Assembly: GCA_000242815.2 (NCBI GenBank)
Contig: AHHB01000036.1
Coordinates: 309,479-373,478 of the forward strand
Reading direction: 5' to 3'
DNA length: 64,000 bases
Origin: Janthinobacterium lividum PAMC 25724
GTDB taxonomy: Bacteria > Pseudomonadota > Gammaproteobacteria > Burkholderiales > Burkholderiaceae_D
The notes below the pieces were generated by a model. It worked only from the letters and a program-made list of their open reading frames with translations, was not told the origin of the DNA and ran no database searches. Position 1 is the stretch's first letter; each line of letters starts with the position of its first letter. Below, in pieces: positions 55,785 through 64,000 of the stretch. A program made the position numbers and the translations under genes.

Positions 55785-56376
55785 AGATGCTGCCGGCCAC
55801 GCGGTCCAGCCACAGGCCGGCGCGCGGCCGGCCGTTGAGCCAGCGGCCGACGGCGCCGGAAAAATAGCCGAGCAAGCCAAACAGCACACACGCCTGCGCC
55901 GTGAAGACCAGGCCCAGCTGCGCCGTCTGCCAACTGGCATTGCCTTGGCCAGTGACAATGAACTGCGGCAAAAACGAGAGGAAAAACAGCACGACTTTCG
56001 GATTGATACTGTTGGCAAACAAACCCTTGCCGAACAGGCGCAGCAATGATTCATCGGGCAAGGCGGCCGCGCCATCGACTTTCGCGCCGCCTCGACTGCG
56101 CAAGGCGCCGACCCCCAAGTACATCAGGTACAGCCCGCCGGCCACTTTCAGCACGGTCAATGCCGTGGGCGTAGCGGCCAGCACGGCCGACACACCGATG
56201 CTCGCCAGCACAGTGTGGGTGAGGCAGCCAAGGGCGCAGCCCAGGCCGAACGCCATGCCCTGGCGACGCCCGCGCGACATGCCCACGCCCAGCACCATCA
56301 GATTGTCGGGGCCGGGACTGGCGGTAATGAGAACGGCGGCGGCCAGGAAGGCCAGCAACTGGTCGGCACTGAGCAT
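55747..56376 (-). CDS. LysE/RhtB-family amino acid exporter
   Basis: A 209-residue membrane protein with six hydrophobic segments and the family signature ITASPGPDNLMVLGVGMSRGRRQGMAFGLG near the N-terminus, and GKGLFANSINPKVVLFFLSFLPQF in the middle. It exports amino acids or their analogues. I start at 56376, where the first helix begins. The 3' end overlaps the YceI gene. Confidence 0.93.
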   Translation of the reverse strand: MLSADQLLAFLAAAVLITASPGPDNLMVLGVGMSRGRRQGMAFGLGCALGCLTHTVLASIGVSAVLAATPTALTVLKVAGGLYLMYLGVGALRSRGGAKVDGAAALPDESLLRLFGKGLFANSINPKVVLFFLSFLPQFIVTGQGNASWQTAQLGLVFTAQACVLFGLLGYFSGAVGRWLNGRPRAGLWLDRVAGSIFIGLGLRLILAR

Positions 56377-56533
56377 GGAAGTCTCGCAGGAAAAAACCGC
56401 CATGATACCGTAGCACTCGCCATGCCGACAGCAGATGAAATTGCACTTGCGTCACCAAGAGTCGATTAAAATGACGTATCCATAGCAAACGGCATTGCCG
56501 CCGATTCCAGCGCGACCATCACCTCACTCATCG

Positions 56534-59449
56534 ATGCCAGCCCACCCGCCCCCATCCAGCCACCGCGCCCCCATCTGCCGCGTCAGCGGCGGGCTATGCG
56601 GCTGGCCGCTTCTGTTCGGTATGCAGTTCCTTCTGCTGTTCGCCCTGCTGGGCTTGGCCGGCGTGGCGCAGGCAGCGCCCTTGCCCCTGACACAGCAAGG
56701 CATCGTACACCTGGGCAAAGGCGGGCAACTATTTCTCGCTGCAAATGAGGTCGCGCCTGCCGACGCCGCCACGCTGCCCGCCTGGCTGGCGCGCCAGCGC
56801 CCGGCCGGACAAGTCGACCTGTTCGGCGGCGCCTACTGGTTGCATGCGCAGGTGCGCAACGACAGCAACGTCGCGGCCTGGGTCATCGACCCGAACGACA
56901 CCCTGATCGATCTGGTCGACCTTTACGTGTATGGTCCGGGGCCGCAAGCGGCGCCGCAAACCTTGCTGACGGGCTACCAGCGCCCACACGAATATTTGCT
57001 GCACTACGGCAGGAACGTGCAGCTGGCGCCCGGTGCCACGTATGATATCCTGATCCGCTTTTCCAGCCCCTACTACGCGCGCGCGCCCCTGTTCGGCATG
57101 CAGACGCAGCAGGACTACCGCAAGCTGGTGGGCAAGGAAAACTTCTTGATAGTGGCCTCCATCGGCGCCCTGCTGGCGCTGGGCCTGTTCAATTTCTTCA
57201 TCTTTTCCATTACCCTGGAAAAGGCCTCGGCTTATTACGTGCTGTACGTGCTGACATATGGCCTGGCCTGGGCCATGACCTTCCACGTCTTCGCCGACCT
57301 GTTCGACTGGCACCAGCTGCAGCTGCATTACGTGCCGTTTTTCCTGCTGCCCGTCTTCAGCACCCTGTTCTATATGCATTTCCTGCGACTGCGCGACTAT
57401 TCGCGCCTGCTGTACCGCATCAGCAAGGTCAACCTGGTGCTGCCGCTGCTGCTCTTGCCTAGCTGCTTCTTCGCCCTGTCGTATGCACACACCTTGGCCA
57501 CCATCGTGATCAGCATCTGGATGCTGCTGGCGCTCATTTGCGGCATCGTCGTGTGGCGCCGCGGCTACCAGCCGGCGCGCTTCTTCGTGCTGGCCTTCGT
57601 CGCCCTGATGCTGCCCGGCTTCATGATACTGCCGGCCAACCTGGGCCTGATGCCAGCCATGGTGGCCAACGCCCAGCTGGTGACGCTGCTCGGTGGCACG
57701 CTTGACGGCTTGCTGCTGGCCTTTGCCCTGGCCGACCAAATCCGCCTGCTGCGCAACAACCTGGAACAGCGCGTGCGGGAACGCACCTTGGCGCTAACCC
57801 TCAGCAACGACGCCCTGCTGAAGGCCAAGGAACATGCGGAAGTGGTGAGCCGCCATCGCATCGACTTTCTGTCGGCCATGAGCCACGACATCCGCACGCC
57901 GCTCGCTGGCGTGATCGGCATGCTGAAGTTCGCCCTGCGCGACCAATCCATCAAAGGCCGCACGCAAGAATACCTGCGCATCGGCTTGCACAATGGCGTC
58001 TCTCTGCTGACCATTCTCAATGATATCCTCGATTTCTCGAAGATCGACGCAGGTAAGCTGACCCTGGAAACGCTGGACTTCGACTTGCTGGCGCTGATCG
58101 GCGACGCGGCCGGCATCGTGCAGGGCCAGGCCGATGCCAAGAGCCTGTTGCTGCGCCGCGAACTGGCGCTGGACCTGCCGCGCTACGTGTGCGCCGATCC
58201 CACGCGCCTGCGACAAATCCTGATCAACCTGCTGGGTAACGCACTGAAATTCACGGCCAATGGCGAAGTACAGCTGGAAGTGCGGCGCGCCCGCACGCCA
58301 CCGCGCCGCGATGGCCGTAGCGAGATCGAATTCATCATCAGCGACACCGGCCCCGGCATCGACGCCGATACCTTGCCGCGCCTGTTCCAGAAGTTCGAGC
58401 AGGCCGACCATTCCACCACGCGCCGCTACGGCGGTACGGGCCTGGGCCTGGCTATCTGCAAGGAACTGGTCGAACTGATGAAAGGCACGATAGGCGTGGA
58501 AAGCCGGGTCGGTATCGGCTCACGTTTTCATTTCACCTTGCCACTGCAAGACGGCAGCGCGCCAGCGGCCGACACGCGCCGGCCGACGCGCCAGGCGCGC
58601 CATGCCTACCGCCTGCGCATCCTGTGCGCCGAAGACGTGCGCACCAACCAGATCATCATCGGCACCCTGCTCGAAGGCATGGGCCATGCCGTGAGCATCG
58701 TCGAAAACGGCGAAGAGGCGCTGCGCGCGCTGGCCACGGGCGCCTACGACTGCGTGCTGATGGATGGCCGCATGCCGCTGATGGATGGCGAACAGGCCGC
58801 ACGCCTGATCCGCGACGGCGGCAACAGCCAATTTGCTATTGCCGACGCACAGATCCCCATCATCGCGCTGACCGCCAACGCCAGCGAACATGACCGGCAA
58901 CGCTACCTGGCCTCGGGCATGGACGACTTCCTTAGCAAGCCAGTCGACGAAGCGCTGCTGTTCGAAAAAATCAATGCCATCATCGACCTGCTGCTGGCGC
59001 GCGGCCAGGCACTGCCGCCGGCCATGCCGGCTGCGGACGATACCCTGGCGCGCCAATTTGGCCTGGACGACGCCAACAGCGCGGCGCAGACGGACACGCC
59101 GATGCCGGCCGATCCGATGACGACGCGCGTGCACATCCTGCCGCTGGCAGGTCTGTCACAGCAACACTTGCAGCGTATTGCGCAAGCGTTCCTGATGGAA
59201 GCGCCGCGACGCCTGGACCTGGCATGCCACGCCGTGCGCGATGGCAACGCCAGCGCAGCCGCAGCCGCCTTCCACGCCTTGAAAGGCAGCGCCGGCTACC
59301 TGAGCCGCCCTACCCTGCACAGCTTGTGCCACCAGATGGAAACCCTGGCCTCGAATGGGCGGCTCGATGAGGTAGAACAATTCCTGCCTCAGTTGCAGGC
59401 AGCACTGGACGTGGCGCGGCGCGACCTGGAAGACCAGCCCGGAACCTGA
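56534..59449 (+). CDS. Hybrid sensor kinase with 7TMR-DISM sensor, REC and Hpt
   Basis: A 971-residue membrane kinase: signal/first helix (MQFLLLFALLGLAGVAQA), a periplasmic 7TMR-DISMED2 domain (about 50-190), seven helices (about 205-400), HisKA with His in SAMSHDIRTPLAGVIG, HATPase (NLLGNALKFTANGEV, GGTGLGLAICKEL), a receiver (DCVLMDGRMPLMDG, LSKPVD) and a C-terminal Hpt (FHALKGSAGYLSRP). DISMED2 domains often bind carbohydrates. The start is uncertain: a TTG at 56495, ATG at 56534 and ATG at 56621 all lack good ribosome sites. It is convergent with the flavoprotein gene by four bases. Confidence 0.92.
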   Translation: MPAHPPPSSHRAPICRVSGGLCGWPLLFGMQFLLLFALLGLAGVAQAAPLPLTQQGIVHLGKGGQLFLAANEVAPADAATLPAWLARQRPAGQVDLFGGAYWLHAQVRNDSNVAAWVIDPNDTLIDLVDLYVYGPGPQAAPQTLLTGYQRPHEYLLHYGRNVQLAPGATYDILIRFSSPYYARAPLFGMQTQQDYRKLVGKENFLIVASIGALLALGLFNFFIFSITLEKASAYYVLYVLTYGLAWAMTFHVFADLFDWHQLQLHYVPFFLLPVFSTLFYMHFLRLRDYSRLLYRISKVNLVLPLLLLPSCFFALSYAHTLATIVISIWMLLALICGIVVWRRGYQPARFFVLAFVALMLPGFMILPANLGLMPAMVANAQLVTLLGGTLDGLLLAFALADQIRLLRNNLEQRVRERTLALTLSNDALLKAKEHAEVVSRHRIDFLSAMSHDIRTPLAGVIGMLKFALRDQSIKGRTQEYLRIGLHNGVSLLTILNDILDFSKIDAGKLTLETLDFDLLALIGDAAGIVQGQADAKSLLLRRELALDLPRYVCADPTRLRQILINLLGNALKFTANGEVQLEVRRARTPPRRDGRSEIEFIISDTGPGIDADTLPRLFQKFEQADHSTTRRYGGTGLGLAICKELVELMKGTIGVESRVGIGSRFHFTLPLQDGSAPAADTRRPTRQARHAYRLRILCAEDVRTNQIIIGTLLEGMGHAVSIVENGEEALRALATGAYDCVLMDGRMPLMDGEQAARLIRDGGNSQFAIADAQIPIIALTANASEHDRQRYLASGMDDFLSKPVDEALLFEKINAIIDLLLARGQALPPAMPAADDTLARQFGLDDANSAAQTDTPMPADPMTTRVHILPLAGLSQQHLQRIAQAFLMEAPRRLDLACHAVRDGNASAAAAAFHALKGSAGYLSRPTLHSLCHQMETLASNGRLDEVEQFLPQLQAALDVARRDLEDQPGT

Positions 59450-59453
59450 GCCA

Positions 59454-62009
59454 TCAGGCCTGGAAGTCCGTCTCTCCCTGGATCACGGCCGGATAGCCCG
59501 TCATGGCGCGCGAGGTCTGCATGCCCGCCATCACGGCCGCCTCCACGCAGCCCGCGTTCAAGCCCGTCTTGATCCAGTCGCCCGTGAGGAACAGGTTGGA
59601 AAAGCCCGACTGATCGGTGGCCAAGCGATACTGCGTGCTGTTTACCACCGACATCACGTAGCGCTCGGACGGGTCGACGTTGGCGCGCCAGTACTGGCTG
59701 TCGAAGCGCGCCGGCCCGGTGCCGGCCTTGGCATCGACCAGCCATTGCCAGGGAAATGCGCCTGGCGCACCGGCCTCGGGCCACAGCGCGCCGATCTCGC
59801 GCTCCAGCTGATGCAGCGCGCCCTGCTTTGCCTTGTCCGCGCAGCGGGCGGGGAAACCCGTGTCGGTGACGGGCGGGTAGCTATCAACGGGGAAGGCGCT
59901 GCAAAAGTAGGACACATTCTTCGGTTCCAGTCCCGCCGGCCAGTCTTCGCGCGCCAGCAACTGGTCCATCGGCGCCCAAGTGTCGTACGGCTCCGTGAAG
60001 GCCGACAGCACGGGCTGCTGGCCGTTGGGCTGCATGCTCCAGCCCATCTGTGTCAAATCCTTGTTGAGCCACACCTGGTAAGCCTGCGTGGCCACGGTTT
60101 TCACCTTCTCGACCGTCAGTTGCAGGGCCGGGTTTTGCGCCAGCAGTTGCGGGCACAGGGCGGGCAGCGAGCCGATGGAAATACCAAATACCACCTTGTC
60201 GAAATCGACGCCCTTCTTCAACACCGTGACCGGCAGCTCGCGGCCGCACGCTTGCCGGTATTGCTGCGGCCAGTCGCTCCAGTACGATTCCAGGTTGACG
60301 TCGTGCTCTTGCAGCAGCGCCGCCTGCACCGGATCAAGCTGTGCGTAATCGGGCGTGCTGGGCCAGCACGCCAGGCCCTTCACGTCCACCAGCGGCGCAT
60401 AGCCGGCGCCGGGGTCCTTCAATTGCACCTGCTGCGTGATGCGGATGCTGTCGATGTCGCCCGCACCCGGCACCAGCTCTTCGACCCGCTGGAAGAACTT
60501 GAATTGCACGCCGCGCTTGCGCAGCACTTCATACAGGGGAGTAAAGATGGTGTCGCCCATGCCGGCCTGCATCTTGAACATGATGCCGCCCTTGTAGGCC
60601 AAGCCGATGCGCGCCATCGATCGCAACAGCGTCCCCGCCTCGATATTCGGTTTCGCGAAATCGCCGCCCTCGTAGGCGAACACCAGGTCGTAAAAACCGC
60701 GCACGGGCGCCGAATTGATGCAGAACTGCTCGTCGCCGCCATGTTTTTTCAGCCAGGCGCGGAAATCGATGTCGTTGATCACGTCAAAGCCATTCTTCAA
60801 CACGCCATCGTCGAACATGCCTTTCATGACCGTTATGCCCAGGTCCAGACAAGTGAACAGGCGACGCAATTCATCGTCGCCCTCGATCAGGGCGCGGTAG
60901 CGCAGGCGCAACCAGGCACGGATGCCGCTCAGGGTGCTGGCCAGCAGCCGATGGCTGGCCGCGTCATGGCGCGTGGAATCGGGCGCCAGCTCGGCCACCA
61001 GCGCCACCAGCGCGCCCACCGACAAACCCACGTCCAAGCCCAGTTCATCGGCCCGCCCCACCACCGCGTCAGCCAGGTGGCGCAGCCAGCCCGGCCAGAC
61101 GGCCTCACCCTCACTCTCGCCATCACCTTGCAGCGCGCTGCTGCGCACGATGCGCGCGTCGGCATCCGCTACCTGCCGGATCTGGCGTATCCACTGTTCG
61201 ATCCAGCCCACCATGGCGATCGCCATCTGCCACAGGGTGACGTCTTCGCCGCCCTCGCCCGGCTCGCCCGGCAAGCTGGGAAAGACGATGGACCAGTTGC
61301 GCCACTGGCCCTTGACGTCTTCCGACAGGGCCACGTAATCGTGCTGCTTGAAGGCGTCGCGCCAGGTGGCCAGCGGCGCGCCGGGCGGACGGTCCAGGCT
61401 GGCATACGCTTCCTTGATCATCTTGAAAGCATTCGCATAGAAGCCGAACCAGATATGCAGGCCGTGCTCCTCGATGCGCTGGCCAAGCTGCGCATTGCGC
61501 CCACTGGCACCCTTGCCGCCCAGGCGCCAGCCCAGCTGGTAGACAGTGATCGCATGCTGGTTTTGCCAGCCAGGCTGGTTCGTCAAATAATAGGCGGCCG
61601 TCATGGCGGCCACGCCGCCGCCGAGGATGGCGATTTTTTCCGGCGCGATCTGCGAATTGTCGACCAGTTCCTCGCCCGGCATGGCCGTGAAGTCGAAATT
61701 GACATGGAACGGCAATATCGCCGCCTGCGGTCCCAGCCGCAAGCCCAGGGTCTGGTCCAGCGGGAAGCTGTCGAACGCATGCAAGGTGCATTCGTATTCG
61801 TAGCCGAGCAGGCGCGCGCTGTGCAGACGGTTGATCTCGGCCGGCGCGGCCACCAGGGCCTGGTACACGGCTTTCACGCCCGCGCTGTCGGGAAATTGCT
61901 TGAGGAAAATCTGGTCGATGCGCGGCTTGCGCAGCAAGGAAACAATATCGGCCCAGCCGGCTTGATCGAGGTCGAAGAAATCGGGGATGGAGAGAAAAAT
62001 CTTGAACGC
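59454..62009 (-). CDS. FAD/NAD(P)-binding amine-oxidase/phytoene-desaturase-like part of a frameshifted fusion
   Basis: About 850 codons are open on the minus strand from the frameshift point. The first 110 continue an acetoacetate-decarboxylase-like domain (PFHVNFDFTAMPGEEL). They are followed without break by a flavoprotein starting KIAILGGGVAAMTAAYYLTNQ, with GWRLGGKGASGRN after it. A C-terminal FAD contact reads NLFLTGDWIKTGLNAGCVEAAVMAG, as in phytoene-desaturase or HpnE-like enzymes. An internal ATG at 61682 could start an independent 742-residue flavoprotein. The substrate is unknown. Confidence 0.75.
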   Translation of the reverse strand, partial: AFKIFLSIPDFFDLDQAGWADIVSLLRKPRIDQIFLKQFPDSAGVKAVYQALVAAPAEINRLHSARLLGYEYECTLHAFDSFPLDQTLGLRLGPQAAILPFHVNFDFTAMPGEELVDNSQIAPEKIAILGGGVAAMTAAYYLTNQPGWQNQHAITVYQLGWRLGGKGASGRNAQLGQRIEEHGLHIWFGFYANAFKMIKEAYASLDRPPGAPLATWRDAFKQHDYVALSEDVKGQWRNWSIVFPSLPGEPGEGGEDVTLWQMAIAMVGWIEQWIRQIRQVADADARIVRSSALQGDGESEGEAVWPGWLRHLADAVVGRADELGLDVGLSVGALVALVAELAPDSTRHDAASHRLLASTLSGIRAWLRLRYRALIEGDDELRRLFTCLDLGITVMKGMFDDGVLKNGFDVINDIDFRAWLKKHGGDEQFCINSAPVRGFYDLVFAYEGGDFAKPNIEAGTLLRSMARIGLAYKGGIMFKMQAGMGDTIFTPLYEVLRKRGVQFKFFQRVEELVPGAGDIDSIRITQQVQLKDPGAGYAPLVDVKGLACWPSTPDYAQLDPVQAALLQEHDVNLESYWSDWPQQYRQACGRELPVTVLKKGVDFDKVVFGISIGSLPALCPQLLAQNPALQLTVEKVKTVATQAYQVWLNKDLTQMGWSMQPNGQQPVLSAFTEPYDTWAPMDQLLAREDWPAGLEPKNVSYFCSAFPVDSYPPVTDTGFPARCADKAKQGALHQLEREIGALWPEAGAPGAFPWQWLVDAKAGTGPARFDSQYWRANVDPSERYVMSVVNSTQYRLATDQSGFSNLFLTGDWIKTGLNAGCVEAAVMAGMQTSRAMTGYPAVIQGETDFQA

Positions 62010-62614
62010 TGCTCGATGAGTTCCAGGAAACTGTTGATGGGCTGGTGCTGCCCCGTCTGCACGCTGGCATTCACTTCCAGCAACGGGTGCAAGGCCAGCT
62101 TGGTTTCCGGCGAAAAATGCTGGAAACCCTTGGCGGCCACGGCGCAGCGCAGCGGCTCGCTGCCGGCAGCAGGAATGTCGTATTCGCACAGGTATTTCGG
62201 ATAGCCGAACAGTTCGCGCCCGTTGATCAGGGCCATCGCGTCATCGACAAAAATGTGACATGGATACCAATAAATATGCGCGAGCTTGCCAGCCGCATCC
62301 ATCTCGCCGACCATGATCCAGGTGACGATATCGACTTCCGTGATCCAGCCCTTGGCCTGGTCGACGGGATTGGCCGAATCGGCATGGTTGACGCGCGTAA
62401 ACGTCAGCATCACGTACGGTGACAGCGCTTTCAAGGTCATCTTGCGGCCCGCCACCTGGTTCAGCGTGGTATTGACGGTCGCTTGCAACTTCGTCAGCTC
62501 GCCCCTGACGAAATAACCATACATTTCAGACTGTTTCAATTGCAGCGGCGAGTGCATCATCACCGAACCACCCTGATAAATATACGCAGGTCTTGCCGAA
62601 GGTATCGCTGTCAT
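61874..62614 (-). CDS. Acetoacetate-decarboxylase-like N-terminal part of the same fusion (frameshifted)
   Basis: An ORF of 246 residues starting after AAGGAGATAGGGCA. Residues 1-203 are acetoacetate-decarboxylase-like (NPVDQAKGWITEVDIVTWIMVGE, then IFVDDAMALINGRELFGYPKYLCEYD). After LELIEQ the frame turns to nonsense (RSRFFSPSPISSTS) while the good reading continues in the minus-one frame. The catalytic lysine of the family sits in its usual GYPK context. It should be read with the downstream part as one broken gene. Confidence 0.75.
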   Translation of the reverse strand: MTAIPSARPAYIYQGGSVMMHSPLQLKQSEMYGYFVRGELTKLQATVNTTLNQVAGRKMTLKALSPYVMLTFTRVNHADSANPVDQAKGWITEVDIVTWIMVGEMDAAGKLAHIYWYPCHIFVDDAMALINGRELFGYPKYLCEYDIPAAGSEPLRCAVAAKGFQHFSPETKLALHPLLEVNASVQTGQHQPINSFLELIEQRSRFFSPSPISSTSIKPAGPILFPCCASRASTRFSSSNFPTARA

Positions 62615-62830
62615 TGCCCTATCTCCTTAAGTTTCAATCAAACAAGATTTCTCTAGTGTTCTAGTGTATTTGAGAAATATCAATGCATGATATGAAATAA
62701 ATTAAAGGATTTGCCAAGATGCATAGCTTAGCTTTCTTTCATGCAAGAAACAGCCTGCGCAGGGCAGGCGCAGCAAGTCCCTGCCATCGGGTGTAGGATG
62801 AAGCTTCCTCAGCGTTTCGAGCACCCTGCC

Positions 62831-63379
62831 ATGGCAATGATTACCACCGACTACGTTTCCACCTATTCCGGCAACCGTTTTTATCCTTTGCGCCCGCATA
62901 TCGACAAGGTCGCCATCGAAGACATTGCCCATGGCCTCGCCTACCAATGCCGCTTCAATGGACAGACGCAAGTGTTTTACTCTGTCGCCCAGCACAGCCT
63001 GATTGTCGCCGGCCTGGTGCCGCCCCATTTGCGCCTGGCGGCCCTGCTGCACGACGCGGCCGAAGCCTACCTAGGTGACATGGTGAAACCCTTGAAAGTG
63101 CTGCTGCCGCAATTTGCCGTACTCGAAGACAAGGTCAGCGCCATCATCGCCACCACCTATGGTCTGGATTTTTCCGATTACGCGCCCATCAAACGGGCCG
63201 ACCTGATCGCCTTGGCGACGGAAAAGCGCGACCTGATGCCCCACTCGGCCGAGCGCTGGGATTACCTTGACGACATCGTCCCCTTGCCCGGTATAATCGA
63301 GGCCATGGGTCCGGCCGAAGCCAAGCGGCGCTTCCTGCACGCCTTTACACAGCTGGGCGGACTTGGAATGGCGCCGTGA
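62831..63379 (+). CDS. HD-domain phosphohydrolase (YfbR-like)
   Basis: A 182-residue HD-superfamily protein: YSGNRFYPLRPHIDKVAIEDIAHGLAYQCRFNG, QHSLIVAGL, then the metal-binding HD in LLHDAAEAYLGDMVKPLK. The YfbR-like branch dephosphorylates deoxynucleoside monophosphates. The start is uncertain: 62831 lacks a strong ribosome site and an in-frame ATG at 62798 follows GTAGG. It is a single gene, not part of a visible operon. Confidence 0.85.
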   Translation: MAMITTDYVSTYSGNRFYPLRPHIDKVAIEDIAHGLAYQCRFNGQTQVFYSVAQHSLIVAGLVPPHLRLAALLHDAAEAYLGDMVKPLKVLLPQFAVLEDKVSAIIATTYGLDFSDYAPIKRADLIALATEKRDLMPHSAERWDYLDDIVPLPGIIEAMGPAEAKRRFLHAFTQLGGLGMAP

Positions 63380-63441
63380 AAGTCTCTTTCCATGCTGCGC
63401 CAACGGGCGCTAAGCCACGGTTTTTGCACGGCTTTTTCAGA

Positions 63442-63463
63442 TATCCACAGCAACTGTGGATAA
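63442..63463. repeat. Palindrome containing a DnaA-box-like 9-mer
   Basis: TATCCACAG and CTGTGGATA pair perfectly around CAA. The right arm with the next base, read on the minus strand, is TTATCCACA, identical to the DnaA-box consensus. Confidence 0.7.
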
Positions 63464-63678
63464 GGTTGTTGATAAGTCCCTCTTGACAAGCCGCAACACC
63501 AGCATTGATGCGGCTTTCAATAATTTGCTGAATTCACAGGCAATTTTTTAATCCAATGAAATCAACGACTTGGAATCATGATTTAGCGCCAGAGCGAAGC
63601 AGCTGGGGCAGCATGAAAATATATTTTGCTATGCATAAGCAATCCTGCCCCAGGCCATCTTGCCTGGACAGCATTGTT

Positions 63679-63707
63679 TTGACAAACCCCGCAGACTGGC
63701 ATAGTGT
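63679..63707 (+). promoter_or_regulatory. Promoter of the response-regulator gene
   Basis: A perfect TTGACA (63679-63684) and a weaker TAGTGT (63702-63707) are 17 bases apart, 36 bases before the start codon. Confidence 0.65.
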
Positions 63708-63742
63708 GGGGTACGCGGGTACGATCAACGGTGGGTAAATGC

Positions 63743-64000
63743 ATGAATATGGATAGCGACAGTGCCGCCAAGGGGGCGGACGAACCCGACTGGCTCATCG
63801 ACGAGCCACTCGGGCGCGCAGGCGCGACAGCAGAACCTGCGATCGCGACGCCGTGGCGCGTGCTGATTGTCGATGACGATGTCGATGTGCACGTGGTAAC
63901 CAAGTTCGCCCTCAGCCAGGCCAGCTTCCAAGGCCGTAGGCTGAGCTTTTTGCACGCTTATTCGGGGACCGAGGCGCGTCGCCTTGCTGCGCAGCACGCC
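63743..64000 (+). CDS. Response regulator with receiver and probable DUF3369 domain (partial)
   Basis: The first 86 residues lie in the window and the frame runs off the right edge. After an acidic, unstructured start (residues 1-35), a receiver begins: RVLIVDDDVDVHVVTKFAL, followed by FQGRRLSFLHAYSGTEARRLAAQHA. This receiver style, with SYSGxEAR-type text, is typical of proteins with receiver, DUF3369 and HD-GYP domains that degrade cyclic di-GMP. The output domain is outside the window, so that part is inference. Confidence 0.8.
   Translation, partial: MNMDSDSAAKGADEPDWLIDEPLGRAGATAEPAIATPWRVLIVDDDVDVHVVTKFALSQASFQGRRLSFLHAYSGTEARRLAAQHA

Larger units (their letters stand above)
63380..63742. 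other. Intergenic region with palindromes and a promoter
   Basis: 363 bases. It carries a TATCCACAG-CAA-CTGTGGATA palindrome (63442-63462), an AAGCCGCA/TGCGGCTT hairpin (63488-63516), two overlapping stems (CTGGGGCAG 63603-63611 with CTGCCCCAG 63645-63653, and CCAGGC 63650-63655 with GCCTGG 63662-63667), and a promoter. No protein gene is convincing. Confidence 0.6.

Noticed and set aside
63442..63480. Possible replication origin
   Set aside because: Only one good DnaA-box 9-mer, no AT-rich unwinding region or dnaA/dnaN genes nearby.

Overview
The window reads as chromosomal DNA of a high-GC betaproteobacterium. Gene content and protein style point to Oxalobacteraceae, Janthinobacterium- or Massilia-like; this assignment is inference. 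It is mostly housekeeping, transport and regulatory DNA. I see no prophage, integrase, CRISPR array or intact insertion sequence. Mobile-type signals are limited to one small inverted-repeat element, REP-like palindromes and two gene remnants.

Layout. 1-1.6 kb: end of a PepSY-TM protein, two tandem small secreted paralogs and a fasciclin protein. 1.7-11.2 kb: an RND multidrug efflux locus (outer-membrane lipoprotein, pump, adaptor) preceded by a lipase-like gene and a tiny secreted ORF and faced by a divergent LysR regulator. This order matches the ceoR-llpE-ceoAB-opcM / bpeT-llpE-bpeEF-oprC loci of Burkholderia. A 2-hydroxyacid dehydrogenase overlaps the LysR gene. 11.2-15.2 kb: GNAT acetyltransferase, then a flavin 2-hydroxyacid dehydrogenase plus a PhyH-type dioxygenase, with a divergent AraC regulator. 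15.2-16.3 kb: four identical tRNA-Arg(ACG) genes in two transcription units. 16.3-21.6 kb: a hybrid sensor kinase, a REC-GGDEF protein, a helix-hairpin-helix-like protein and a soluble NarX-like kinase. 21.7-26.4 kb: a copper-handling operon (cysteine-rich protein, His/Met-rich protein, TolC-type lipoprotein, Tat-exported multicopper oxidase) behind a textbook CueR-type promoter, followed by an outer-membrane protein. 26.5-34.9 kb: diguanylate cyclase, FMN reductase, the D-alanine catabolic pair dadA-alr with a divergent Lrp regulator, a small lipoprotein, a GlxA-like regulator facing an isochorismatase, and a YdcF protein. 34.9-45.2 kb: a complete glycerol regulon: glpD, the ABC importer glpSTPQUV, glpK and the divergent repressor glpR. 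45.6-54.3 kb: MarR regulator, a dehydratase remnant, a PHP metallohydrolase, a secreted prolyl oligopeptidase, a GST and a secreted M1 aminopeptidase. 54.3-64 kb: an intergenic region with a MITE-like element, YceI and LysE proteins, a 7TM hybrid kinase, a frameshifted acetoacetate-decarboxylase/flavoprotein fusion, an HD hydrolase and the start of a DUF3369 response regulator.

The glycerol system is the clearest whole pathway: glycerol enters by GlpSTPQUV, is phosphorylated by GlpK, oxidised by GlpD and controlled by GlpR. Its two ATPases carry complementary motif losses, so only one composite ATP site looks intact. Other points of interest are the lipase-like protein of the efflux locus, which lacks a serine nucleophile; an 18-bp perfect palindrome over the efflux promoter; a probably leaderless copper-induced mRNA; the PhyH/2-hydroxyacid dehydrogenase pair; and the frameshifted fusion protein.
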